From: Methylotenera_A sp031369365
GTDB taxonomy: Bacteria > Pseudomonadota > Gammaproteobacteria > Burkholderiales > Methylophilaceae
Direction: 5' to 3'
Length of the DNA stretch: 64,000 bases
NCBI GenBank assembly: GCA_031369365.1
Contig: JANMOP010000082.1
Span: 14,911-78,910 of the forward strand
Of this stretch, positions 19,003 to 27,744 are shown piece after piece (positions within the stretch are counted from its first letter, which is position 1; each line of letters starts with the position of its first letter). Below the pieces are notes generated by a model, which was given only the letters and a program-made list of their open reading frames with translations, ran no database searches and had not been told where the DNA came from. The position numbers and the translations under genes were made by a program.

Positions 19003-19932
19003 ATGGCTAGCTATTTCCCAACATCATACTTAAGTAAAGTCAGCAATAAAACTGGCTATTGGTTGCCAATAGCTATTGGATTATTAGCGCTTTACGGCCC
19101 CACATACTATGGGCTTATGACTGGGCTTTGGGGTTTTGAAGACCAAGCCCATGGCCCAATTGTGCTTTTGGTCGTTTTATGGTTGATTTGGCAGAAAAGA
19201 GAAATATTTGCATCTAATAGTGCAAACAAGCCTAATTTAATAGCTGGTAATATCGTTTTTGGTTTTGGTTTGGCTTGTTACGTTGTTGGACGATCGCAAG
19301 ATATCCTGCTATTAGATATTGGCTCACAAGTGTTTGTTTTCGCAGGAATATTGTTGTTAACTATTGGCCGTAAAGTACTCATTGCAATGTGGTTTCCGCT
19401 TTTTTTCATGCTATTTATGATTCCACTACCAGGCATTTTTTTGGATGCAGTAACCCTGCCTATGAAAATTGGCGTGTCGTATTTTACCGAGCACATTTTA
19501 TTTTATTTTAATTACCCAATTGCCAGGTCTGGCGTAATTTTGCAAATTGGGCAATATCAGTTGTTAGTGGCAGATGCATGTGCTGGCATGCATACCTTAG
19601 TTTCATTAGAGGCGCTTGGTCTTTTGTACCTTAATTTAGTTAAGCATGATTCTGTTGCCCGTAATATTTCTCTAGCGATATTAATCATACCCATCTCATT
19701 TACCGCCAATGTCATTCGCGTCATTGTGCTGACTTTAGTCACCTATCATTTTGGCGATGAAGCTGGTCAAGGTTTTGTACACGGTTTCGCTGGGATAGTA
19801 CTTTTTGTGGTTGCTTTGATGCTGATTATGAGTGTAGATAGCTTATTGCAGTATTTTTTCAAGGGTGATTCAAGTTCACGTAAACAAAACTTAAACGCAC
19901 CTAAATCAAACTTAGGCCTATTTAAATCATGA
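19003..19932 (+). CDS. xrtB: Exosortase B (XrtB/EpsH)
   Basis: 309 residues, about eight membrane helices. The exosortase triad is present: Cys193 in DACAGMHTL, Arg239 in FTANVIRVIVLT and His260 in GFVHGFAGIVLF. Length, composition and the neighbours epsG and epsI match exosortase B of eps clusters. Exosortases cut and transfer proteins with a C-terminal PEP-CTERM signal in the inner membrane; two such proteins are encoded at 34779 and 37929. It begins directly after the epsG stop and overlaps epsI by four bases (ATGA). Confidence 0.93.
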   Translation: MASYFPTSYLSKVSNKTGYWLPIAIGLLALYGPTYYGLMTGLWGFEDQAHGPIVLLVVLWLIWQKREIFASNSANKPNLIAGNIVFGFGLACYVVGRSQDILLLDIGSQVFVFAGILLLTIGRKVLIAMWFPLFFMLFMIPLPGIFLDAVTLPMKIGVSYFTEHILFYFNYPIARSGVILQIGQYQLLVADACAGMHTLVSLEALGLLYLNLVKHDSVARNISLAILIIPISFTANVIRVIVLTLVTYHFGDEAGQGFVHGFAGIVLFVVALMLIMSVDSLLQYFFKGDSSSRKQNLNAPKSNLGLFKS

Positions 19933-20603
19933 ATATGTCACGCAAATTCATTGTATTACTTGCATTGATGCTTGCAGCGTCAGTGATTGCAATGTTGTTA
20001 CGACCGACGCAGAGAATATCTGAGGCAGGTGAAAAGGTTAACCTTGAGACGATGATTCCTAAAAAATTTGGTGAATGGAATGCCGTAGAAAATCCAACGA
20101 ATCAAATCGTAAATCCAGAACAACAGAAAAAAATCGAGTCACTATATACACAAATACTGTCTCGTGTGTACGTAAATAAAGTTGGTGAGGCCATTATGTT
20201 ATCCATCGCTTATGGCGAAGATCAGTCAGATTCAAAACAGCTGCATTATCCAGAGGTTTGTTACCCCGCCCAAGGGTTTCAAATAACATCAAGTCAGCAA
20301 GGTGATCTTAGCACCCAATTTGGCAATATTCGCGTATTGCGGTTGCACGCCGAAATGGGTTCGCGCTCAGAACCTCTTACTTACTGGAGTACAGTGGGTA
20401 ATAAAGTAGTCAGAGGTAGCAAAGAAATTAAACTGCAGCAATTAAGCTATGGCTTTAAAGGTGAAATTCCTGATGGTTTGTTGTTTAGAGTTTCTTCTAT
20501 CACCGAAGATAAAAATGAAGGCTACGCGCTTCAACAACGATTTGTACAATCGCTGATTGCAGGCATGACACCAAGTAATCGCACTCGTTTAGCCGGCTTG
20601 TAG
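19929..20603 (+). CDS. epsI: EpsI-family exosortase-associated protein
   Basis: 224 residues. One N-terminal membrane segment (FIVLLALMLAASVIAMLL) anchors a periplasmic domain with the EpsI hallmark QLHYPEVCYPAQGFQI (about 98-113) and a later GYALQQRFVQSLI. EpsI-like domains occur either fused to exosortases or as the next gene, as here, where it overlaps xrtB by ATGA. The Cys in the PEVCYPAQG motif is conserved in the family. Exact biochemical role is not known; it is needed for exopolysaccharide production in related clusters. Confidence 0.88.
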   Translation: MNMSRKFIVLLALMLAASVIAMLLRPTQRISEAGEKVNLETMIPKKFGEWNAVENPTNQIVNPEQQKKIESLYTQILSRVYVNKVGEAIMLSIAYGEDQSDSKQLHYPEVCYPAQGFQITSSQQGDLSTQFGNIRVLRLHAEMGSRSEPLTYWSTVGNKVVRGSKEIKLQQLSYGFKGEIPDGLLFRVSSITEDKNEGYALQQRFVQSLIAGMTPSNRTRLAGL

Positions 20604-20618
20604 AAGTGGCTAATAAAA

Positions 20619-22169
20619 GTGCTTATTAAAAGCAAAAACGTATTGCTGCACCTGACTAAAGTGGCTGCAATATTATTTTTATCCGCTTTAAGTTTTATTT
20701 CACTAGCAGATGCGTGCTCTAACGACCCATCACTTAGTTGTAACAACAATCAAACAAAAGTGCTTATTGGCGATGTTCTGGCTGATACAGCGACAAGAGA
20801 TGTAAACAAGTTCTTAGGGCTTCATGCTCTGTTTTGGGCATTTCAGGCTGATTTGTACGCCAATACACCCTCAAAGGTTTCTCCAAAAGCAGTCTCCATT
20901 TTAAAAAATTCAGGTGTTGGATTTATTCGATATGGTGGTGGCGTTAACGAAATTGATTGGCACGGCTGCATGGGTTGGGTAATGGAAAGACCCAAGCAGC
21001 AGTTGGTTAGCTGGTCTGAGCCAATGCGTTGCATATTTGGTTTGGTTGAATATGAAAAATTAAACGATGAACTTAATTTATCTAGCACTTGGCACATTGC
21101 CAATGTGGTTGGATTTGAAGGCAAGCTTAAATCGATAGACTATTTAGCAAAAGATGCAGCTGAAAGAGCGTTGTTGATTAAACAGCTATCAAACGGGCGA
21201 CAACGCTATTGGGAGCTTGGAAATGAGATTGACCGTGACACGCTTAGATGGAGCGCAGAAAAGATTATAGAGCGCGATATGCCTGTAGCAGAAGCCATTA
21301 AAAAAAGTGACCCAGATGCCAAGCTTATTTTACCATTGCTAGAATATAGCCCGCCATGGATCAAAAATGCGGACGAACATAATCGCACACTGGCGCGTGC
21401 GCACAAGCATCTAGTTAACAATTATGCCTTGCATTTGTATTACGATAATCCGCCTTGGGGCCCAAGTGTCGCTAATCGCTTGGCCTCGGTTAGAAATGTG
21501 TCAAACATTATTAAAAAAGAGCAGATTAGCAATCCTGGTATTTGGATAACAGAACACGCCAGAACGCCACCTGGCACACCTGACGATAAAGATTGGAACA
21601 AAAGCTGGTATCAAACAGGTAATCATGATGCGGTAATAGCCACAGCAGATTTTTTGGCTGGCCTTACGCAAATTTCAATGGTACAAGGCGCAGCTTGGCA
21701 TGGGCAAGGCTTGCGAGTTGGGCCTTGGACATTTATTGATGTGACCAAAGATAATGATTTGGTGGATACACGAATATCTCGCTTGTATGAGTTGCTAAAA
21801 CCAACATTTCATTACCAAACGCTATCTACCATTACTAGTACGTTATCTGAGCCAAATCTGCCAGGTAATTATGCGATTAGGGCAACTGCTTTCTCAGATA
21901 AAAATGATCAAACAGAGTCTAAATGCATCGTTTGGCTAATTAATCGCTCAAATAAGCCACAGAAAGTGGTGATATCTAAAAAAAGTTTCGCTCAGTCAAG
22001 CTTATTAAAAGTCGAGCAAACTAATATGACTGACACCTACGAACCAACTCTTTCACCAGCTGATTTACCTGTTTTAAAGCAATCTATTAAAGCTGTAAAT
22101 GGCGAGATATTTTTCAATTTACCTAAGCGATCGGTTGTATTGGTTAACATCACTAAAGCCAATAAATGA
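20619..22169 (+). CDS. Secreted glycoside hydrolase-like protein (clan GH-A type)
   Basis: 516 residues from GTG 20619, with a signal peptide (VAAILFLSALSFISLADA). A TIM-barrel-like domain (~45-400) carries the Asn-Glu motif WELGNEID (Glu203, candidate acid/base) and IWITEHAR (Glu312, candidate nucleophile), the arrangement of GH families such as 39, 51 and 79. A C-terminal beta-sandwich-like part (KSIKAVNGEIFFNLPKRSVVLVNI) fits those families. It starts 15 bp after epsI and overlaps the next glycosyltransferase by ATGA, so it is built into the eps operon. It may trim or depolymerise the exopolysaccharide. Family and substrate cannot be fixed by eye. Confidence 0.75.
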   Translation: MLIKSKNVLLHLTKVAAILFLSALSFISLADACSNDPSLSCNNNQTKVLIGDVLADTATRDVNKFLGLHALFWAFQADLYANTPSKVSPKAVSILKNSGVGFIRYGGGVNEIDWHGCMGWVMERPKQQLVSWSEPMRCIFGLVEYEKLNDELNLSSTWHIANVVGFEGKLKSIDYLAKDAAERALLIKQLSNGRQRYWELGNEIDRDTLRWSAEKIIERDMPVAEAIKKSDPDAKLILPLLEYSPPWIKNADEHNRTLARAHKHLVNNYALHLYYDNPPWGPSVANRLASVRNVSNIIKKEQISNPGIWITEHARTPPGTPDDKDWNKSWYQTGNHDAVIATADFLAGLTQISMVQGAAWHGQGLRVGPWTFIDVTKDNDLVDTRISRLYELLKPTFHYQTLSTITSTLSEPNLPGNYAIRATAFSDKNDQTESKCIVWLINRSNKPQKVVISKKSFAQSSLLKVEQTNMTDTYEPTLSPADLPVLKQSIKAVNGEIFFNLPKRSVVLVNITKANK

Positions 22170-23401
22170 CTGTTGCGCTCAACATATTGCTTTCAGCATT
22201 TGAATGTAATCCGTACATGGGGTCAGATGCAGAAGTGGGCTGGCAGTGGGCGCATCAACTCTCTAAGCGCGGTTATAAAGTAACAGTAATTACGCGTAGT
22301 ACACACCAAAAAGAAATTGAACAATGGATTACTAAAACAGGTGAAAGCAAAGCGGTTAACTTTGTTTATGTTGATATTAAATGGTTGTATCCTTTAACCG
22401 AGTTAATTAATCCACGTAATCATATTTACTATTATTTTTGGCAATTTAGCGCATATTTGATTGCTAAAAAACTGCACAGGCAAAAACCGTTTAGTTTAAT
22501 CCATCACCTAACCTGGGTTAGTTTTAGACAGCCCAGCTTTATGGGATTAATCGATGCGCCAATGTATTTTGGACCAGTAGCTGGCGGTGATGAAATACCA
22601 AAAGGCTATACTAAAACATTTGCCTTTAAACAGCAGTTGCTTGAATCTCTTCGTAGTTTAATCAATGGATTAGTTAAGATAGACCCATTAATGTGGTTAA
22701 CCTATGCCAAGGCCGAAAAGGTTTTTTTTACCTCCCCTGCACATCTTGCCCGCGTGCCACAGTTTGTAAAAAGTAAAGCACAAATCGAGCTGGCGATTGG
22801 CTGTGATTGTCCAGCATATAATTTAAGCCAAGAAAATAATAAAAAATACCTAAGGCGTGGCAATCGATTGTTGTTTGTAGGCCGATTTTTAGGGTTAAAA
22901 GGCATGGATATTGGCTTAGACGCGTTTGCGCTTATTCGGCAAACTAGGCCAGATATTACGCTAACACTAGTAGGTGACGGCATAGAGCGCGATCGATGGA
23001 TAAATAAAGCCAAGCAGCTAAATGTGTTTGATGCAATTGATTGGCGTGGGTGGATAGCCAAAGAAGAAGTACAAAAGCTGTATGCAGAATTTGACCTGTT
23101 TTATTTCCCAAGCCTAAGGGACTCTGGTGGTTTTGTGGTATTAGAGGCACTACAAAATGGCATGCCTGTGGTTTGTTTTAAGCTGGGCGGCCCAGGAATG
23201 TTAGTTAATGATACGTGTGGTTACGCAGTTGAAGCAGGTAAAAGCGTAGCGCAAGCTACTCAAGTTTTAGCAGCCGCTACCTTAAAAATATTAGCTGACG
23301 GTGAAATAAATCATCATCTGCCAGAAAACTGCCGCAAGCGCGCAAAGCTGTTCACGTGGGATGCATTAATAGCGCGTATGTATTCTTTTGAAGGCTTGTA
23401 A
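22166..23401 (+). CDS. Family 4 glycosyltransferase (GT-B fold)
   Basis: 411 residues. The N-terminal half has LSAFECNPYMGSDAEVGWQWAHQLSKRGYKVTVIT, typical of GT4 enzymes. The C-terminal half has LLFVGRFLGLKGMDIGLDAF, TLVGDG and the E-x7-E region DSGGFVVLEALQNGMPVVCF that holds the donor nucleotide-sugar. Cytoplasmic. ATGA overlap with the hydrolase gene. Sugar specificity is not predictable. Confidence 0.88.
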   Translation: MTVALNILLSAFECNPYMGSDAEVGWQWAHQLSKRGYKVTVITRSTHQKEIEQWITKTGESKAVNFVYVDIKWLYPLTELINPRNHIYYYFWQFSAYLIAKKLHRQKPFSLIHHLTWVSFRQPSFMGLIDAPMYFGPVAGGDEIPKGYTKTFAFKQQLLESLRSLINGLVKIDPLMWLTYAKAEKVFFTSPAHLARVPQFVKSKAQIELAIGCDCPAYNLSQENNKKYLRRGNRLLFVGRFLGLKGMDIGLDAFALIRQTRPDITLTLVGDGIERDRWINKAKQLNVFDAIDWRGWIAKEEVQKLYAEFDLFYFPSLRDSGGFVVLEALQNGMPVVCFKLGGPGMLVNDTCGYAVEAGKSVAQATQVLAAATLKILADGEINHHLPENCRKRAKLFTWDALIARMYSFEGL

Positions 23402-23406
23402 TTAGG

Positions 23407-24306
23407 ATGACTAGAACTGAAAAGATTGGAACTGAAATGACTGGGAATAGGGAGAATAGCGTGACGCAAAAAAAACTAACAATGGATTGCCGATTATGTG
23501 GGCAAATAATTGCGACACAAGCTTGGGGGGGTGCAGAATGTGTAGCTTGCGGCTCTGTGTCAACTGCGCTTGTGCCATCTAATGAAACGCTTAGCGCGTT
23601 TTATAACCAATTTAATCAATCTTATCAGGGCGGTGGTACCTCAGAAGGCAAAAACTTAAAGCGTTATTCCCGCCGTTATTTACAAATTATCAATCGATAT
23701 TGCAAAAAAGGCTCACTCATTGATATTGGTAGTTCAACAAACCCATTTCCTAACGATGCGCAAACAGCAGGCTTTGAAGTAACCGCCTTAGATTACATAA
23801 AGCCCAAGGACATTTCTCCGCAAGTGAATTTTGTGCAAGGTAGTATTGATGATGACAGTATTGACCATGAAATTAAAAGCAGATTTGACGTGGTGACTGC
23901 ATGGGCAGTGGCAGAGCATTTACCTAGACCACTTGTTTCAGCAAAAATTATGGCTAATTTGTGTCAATCAGGTGGGTTTATATTTTTATCAACGCCAGAA
24001 ATTGGCACATTTTTAACCAATCACTCAATAGGCAGATCAGGCTGGTTTTATCCACCAGAACATTTAAACCTTTTGTCACCCGTAGCTATATCAGAAATTT
24101 TTCAAGCACACGGCTGTGAGCTTGTTAAATGGGGCAGACTGGAATTAAGCCCATTACGCTATTTTATAAGATATGGAATAGGTGTGGCTGAAACTGGCCT
24201 TGGCTATTTAACTAAATTAATCATGCCTAAAAAATGGCGGTTGTTGCGTCACACCAGAACGCATAAATTTGCAGGAATCACTTATTTTGTCATCAAAAAA
24301 CACTGA
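23407..24306 (+). CDS. SAM-dependent methyltransferase with N-terminal Cys4 finger
   Basis: 299 residues from ATG 23407; GTG 23461 is an attractive alternative start because AGGGAG lies 8 bp before it. An N-terminal zinc-finger-like part (CRLCGQ...AECVACGS) is followed by a class I methyltransferase core: motif I LIDIGSSTNPF (near 100), ALDYI, FDVVTAWAVAEHLPRP and GGFIFLSTPE. Such finger-bearing methyltransferases often act on nucleotide-activated or lipid-linked sugars. It lies 5 bp after a glycosyltransferase, so sugar methylation of the exopolysaccharide is likely. Confidence 0.8.
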   Translation: MTRTEKIGTEMTGNRENSVTQKKLTMDCRLCGQIIATQAWGGAECVACGSVSTALVPSNETLSAFYNQFNQSYQGGGTSEGKNLKRYSRRYLQIINRYCKKGSLIDIGSSTNPFPNDAQTAGFEVTALDYIKPKDISPQVNFVQGSIDDDSIDHEIKSRFDVVTAWAVAEHLPRPLVSAKIMANLCQSGGFIFLSTPEIGTFLTNHSIGRSGWFYPPEHLNLLSPVAISEIFQAHGCELVKWGRLELSPLRYFIRYGIGVAETGLGYLTKLIMPKKWRLLRHTRTHKFAGITYFVIKKH

Positions 24307-24330
24307 TTCAACACTAAAATTTGTTGTCAC

Positions 24331-24355
24331 GCATGCAAGTTGTTTAATTGCATGC
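24331..24355. promoter_or_regulatory. 8-bp inverted repeat in front of the polymerase gene
   Basis: GCATGCAA (24331-24338) and TTGCATGC (24348-24355) are perfect inverted repeats around a 9-nt loop in the 41-bp gap after the methyltransferase. The right arm covers the TTG that could otherwise start the next gene. It may be an operator or an RNA hairpin controlling polymerase translation; nothing further supports a specific role. Confidence 0.35.
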
Positions 24356-24386
24356 AAAAAGTAAACTTAAATATAAACAATCGTTA

Positions 24387-25940
24387 ATGCACACTAAATC
24401 CTATTCAGCCAAACAAAATAATTACTCAACCATTATGCTGTGGTCGTTTGGCCTTATTTTGTCCATTTTAATGGGGCTGGCTTTAGCGCTTAGCATTTAC
24501 CCTGTTGTCATTTTGTTGTTTGTTGCTATTGCTGGTTTGGGGCTTATTATTTATCCGCGAGTAGGAATGTGGGTAGTTATTGTGGGCGCCTTGGTTGCCT
24601 CTGGCATGGTTGATTTATATGCGCCGTTTTTAAAACCCATCGTGTGGGGTTTGGCGCTTTTATCCATTATCCTTTCGATTATTGCGCTTACTAAATCATT
24701 TTTTGAGAAAAAATTAAAACAAGCGCACGGGCAAAAATCAGTGAAGGATGCTGATTATTTGATAAGAATCACTTTGCTATTTGTATTTAGCGTAGTGGTG
24801 TCATCGCTAATTAATTGGCATGGAGTTTCAGGTTTTTTAGTCGGTTTAAAAGGCTATTTTCAAGTTTGGGGCTTATTAATCGCCATTTTTTATTTAACCA
24901 AAGATGCCAATCAAGCACAAAAATTAATCCTATTTTTCTTATTATTAGGTATTTTGCAAATACCAGCGGTATTGCATCAATTTTTAGTTTTAGTGCCAAA
25001 GCGTAGTGCATTAATTTTTGCAGAGCATGGAATTGTTGCAGGCGATATTGTTGCAGGCACGTTTGGCGGCTCTATGACTGGTGGCGGACGTAGCTCTAAC
25101 TTGGCATTATTGTGCGTGCTTTGCGTAACCATTATGCTGGCTAAATGGCGCGCAGGCTTAACATCAGGCATGTTGGCAGCAAGTGCCAGTATTGTTTTTA
25201 TAGCACCCATGTTTATTTCTGAAGCTAAGATTTTTTTAGTGCTGCTGCCCATCGCGCTTTTTCTGTTATTTAAAGAGCGCATTTTAAGTAACCCGCTTAA
25301 AGCTATTACTGGTTTATTGGCTTTGCTAGTTTTCTTAGTTTCTATCTTCTTTGCTTACTCATTATTACCAGGTGCTAAATCGCAACGTGTTAAATCAATA
25401 GATAACATGATCGAGCAAAACCTTTCATACAACATTGGCAAAAAAGGCTATGGCAATTATTCGCTTAATCGCACTACTGTTTACCCGTTTTGGTTGAATG
25501 AACAAACTGAAGGTGGAAAAGTTTTAAATACAATTATTGGTTATGGGCCAGGTTCAAGCAGTGGCGGTACCACCTTAAACGATAAATCTTTAGCTTTTAG
25601 TCAATATAAAGGCTTCGGTATTGGGCTAACAGGGCTTTCAGCCTTGTTGTGGGAGGTGGGCATTTTAGGCACATCATTAGCCTTGTTAATGTTCTACATG
25701 GCCTATCGCTTAGGTTCAAAAATGGCCACAAAATGGCAAGCCACTCCACACTGGCCATTAATCAAATCTGCTCAAATCTCAATTCCATTATTTGCATTTA
25801 GCCTGTTACACAATAATTACTTTGTGTTTGATATCAGTTTTCAAACCATGTTTGTGGTCATAGTTGCCTATTTGGTTGTGATGACCAAGCTGAAAATAAG
25901 TATGCCAGATACCAATAATTTGCAATCAAAAGCAGCGTAA
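24387..25940 (+). CDS. Wzy/O-antigen ligase-like polysaccharide polymerase
   Basis: About 517 residues from ATG 24387 (a TTG at 24348 lies inside a hairpin and is less likely). Ten or more hydrophobic helices alternate with short loops. One large loop between late helices (about residues 340-410, with NRTTVYPFWLNEQTEGG and YGPGSSSGG) matches the periplasmic catalytic loop of Wzy/WaaL-type proteins. Probable role: polymerisation of lipid-linked repeat units on the periplasmic side. There is no strong motif in this family, so the call rests on topology and on the operon context. Confidence 0.75.
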   Translation: MHTKSYSAKQNNYSTIMLWSFGLILSILMGLALALSIYPVVILLFVAIAGLGLIIYPRVGMWVVIVGALVASGMVDLYAPFLKPIVWGLALLSIILSIIALTKSFFEKKLKQAHGQKSVKDADYLIRITLLFVFSVVVSSLINWHGVSGFLVGLKGYFQVWGLLIAIFYLTKDANQAQKLILFFLLLGILQIPAVLHQFLVLVPKRSALIFAEHGIVAGDIVAGTFGGSMTGGGRSSNLALLCVLCVTIMLAKWRAGLTSGMLAASASIVFIAPMFISEAKIFLVLLPIALFLLFKERILSNPLKAITGLLALLVFLVSIFFAYSLLPGAKSQRVKSIDNMIEQNLSYNIGKKGYGNYSLNRTTVYPFWLNEQTEGGKVLNTIIGYGPGSSSGGTTLNDKSLAFSQYKGFGIGLTGLSALLWEVGILGTSLALLMFYMAYRLGSKMATKWQATPHWPLIKSAQISIPLFAFSLLHNNYFVFDISFQTMFVVIVAYLVVMTKLKISMPDTNNLQSKAA

Positions 25941-25961
25941 ACCATTAGGCTAGTAGAGATC

Positions 25962-26516
25962 ATGTTTGAGAATATTAAAGAAGACCTTAGAATTTTTGAC
26001 GAAAAACATTTAAAACAAGGCTTTCACAGCTATTTCTATTATCCAGATGTAAGAGTAATTCTTTTGTTTCGTCTTTCACAGTGGTGTTTTAACCACAAAC
26101 TTAAGCCTGTTGCTTATCTAATAACCAATCTAAATGATTTTTTACATGGGGTATGGATTGGCCCAAGAGTTATTGCGGGTAAAGGGTTTTTTCTAGGACA
26201 TCCAAGGGGCGTTGTCATTAGCCCTGCAACAGTCATTGGTGATTATTGCACCATGATCAATCAAGTCACAGTTGGTGGACCATCTGTAGTGATTCAAGAT
26301 TTTGTTGAAATTGGTGCAGGTGCCAAAATAATTAGTACACCTAAACGTAGTATCGTTATTGGCACACACGCTGTTATTGGAGCTGGTGCTGTCGTCACTA
26401 AATCTGTGCCGCCGTATTCAATTGTGGCTGGCGTTCCAGCTATTGTGATTAAACAAAAACAGCTTGATGAGTGGTTAGAAGAGCGACCCTATTACAAGCC
26501 ATGCATGCAAAAATGA
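25962..26516 (+). CDS. Serine acetyltransferase-like hexapeptide acyltransferase
   Basis: 184 residues. The N-terminal ~60 residues resemble the helical lead of short CysE-like enzymes (FENIKEDLRIFDEKHLKQGFHSY). The C-terminal part is a left-handed beta-helix with hexapeptide repeats (GKGFFLGHPRGVVISPATVIGDYCTMINQVTVGG) and the usual ending GAGAVVTKSVPPYSIVAGVPAIVI. In this context O-acetylation of a sugar is more likely than cysteine synthesis. The stop overlaps the next gene's ATG (ATGA). Confidence 0.82.
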   Translation: MFENIKEDLRIFDEKHLKQGFHSYFYYPDVRVILLFRLSQWCFNHKLKPVAYLITNLNDFLHGVWIGPRVIAGKGFFLGHPRGVVISPATVIGDYCTMINQVTVGGPSVVIQDFVEIGAGAKIISTPKRSIVIGTHAVIGAGAVVTKSVPPYSIVAGVPAIVIKQKQLDEWLEERPYYKPCMQK

Positions 26517-27727
26517 GAAAACTGAAGCTGCATTATTCGGTTGTTGATACCTATCCACCTTTTCGGTTGGACGTGGCTGATTTATTTGGAGATTATCTCG
26601 CAAAAAAAAATATTCAACTCACCTGGTTTATGCAACGCGAACAATCAGGGCCAAGCGGTGCTGCGTTTTATCATGACCAGCTCGTAAATTTACCTAAAAA
26701 ACGTGCTGGTAAAAATGTAATTGATAAAATTTTAAATAAACTTTTTTATTGGTTTTTTGATTGGTTTGGCATAGTTAAGCTGATAATTAAAGACGTTGAT
26801 ATTATTCAAACACGAGATAAATATATTGCATCGCTGCTGGGTTTGTTGGTTGCACGCATTAAAGGCGTTAAATACGTTTACTGGTGTTCTTATCCTTTTC
26901 CAGAATTAGCACTTATCAAAGCCAATAATAAAACAGGGTTTTATCGAGTTATTGCTAAGCTAAACGCGCGCATTTTACATTTTATTTTATACAAAATCAT
27001 CATGCGCTTTGCTGACCATTCTTTTGTTCAAAGCGAACAGATGTTAAACAACATAGCGGCTTATGGCGTTAAAAAAGGCTGCATGACTGCAGTGCCAATG
27101 GGCGTTCCATCGCGCTTAATGCAATGGGCAAATGCAAATCCAATAACAATTGTTAGCGATAAAATTGTTTATGTCGGCACGCTTGATTCGGTCAGGCATT
27201 TAGATATGCTTATTGATGCTTTTGCTAAAGTGCATCAACAGCGCCCCACTGCAAAATTAGTGATGGTTGGCGAAGGCGTTATACCTCAAGATAAAATAAA
27301 TTTACAACAGCAAGCTCAACGTTTGGGGCTTGCACACGCAGTCGAATTTACTGGCTTTTTACCTATTGAGCAAGCATGGGCAATTGCCGCTTCAGCCGCG
27401 GTATGTGTTTCGCCCATTTACCCCAGTTTTATACTCGAATGCGGCTCTCCAACCAAGCTTTATGAATATATGGCATTGGCCAGACCAGTGGTGTGTAATC
27501 ATCATCCAGAGCAAACTTATGCCATAAATGAAAGCAAAGCTGGGCTTTGTGTGGAATGGGGTGCACAGCCATTTTCAAATGCAATAAAAAATTTGTTGAA
27601 TGATCCAATACTAGCTGAGCAAGCAGGTAAAAAAGGGCCAGCTTGGATAAAAAACAATCGCGCTTATTCTATTATTTCAGAAACTGTATGGCGCAAGTAC
27701 CAAGACATAATGCGAGCGGCTGTTTGA
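26513..27727 (+). CDS. Family 4 glycosyltransferase
   Basis: 404 residues from ATG 26513, chosen for its ATGA overlap with the acetyltransferase stop; GTG 26471 or ATG 26501 would give longer overlaps. GT-B fold: N-terminal domain with YPPFRLDVADLFGDYLAKK, then VYVGTLDSVRHLDMLIDAF, KLVMVGEG and the donor-site region ECGSPTKLYEYMALARPVVCN. Cytoplasmic or membrane-associated. Specificity unknown. Confidence 0.85.
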   Translation: MRKLKLHYSVVDTYPPFRLDVADLFGDYLAKKNIQLTWFMQREQSGPSGAAFYHDQLVNLPKKRAGKNVIDKILNKLFYWFFDWFGIVKLIIKDVDIIQTRDKYIASLLGLLVARIKGVKYVYWCSYPFPELALIKANNKTGFYRVIAKLNARILHFILYKIIMRFADHSFVQSEQMLNNIAAYGVKKGCMTAVPMGVPSRLMQWANANPITIVSDKIVYVGTLDSVRHLDMLIDAFAKVHQQRPTAKLVMVGEGVIPQDKINLQQQAQRLGLAHAVEFTGFLPIEQAWAIAASAAVCVSPIYPSFILECGSPTKLYEYMALARPVVCNHHPEQTYAINESKAGLCVEWGAQPFSNAIKNLLNDPILAEQAGKKGPAWIKNNRAYSIISETVWRKYQDIMRAAV

Positions 27728-27744
27728 GTTGCCGCATATGATAA

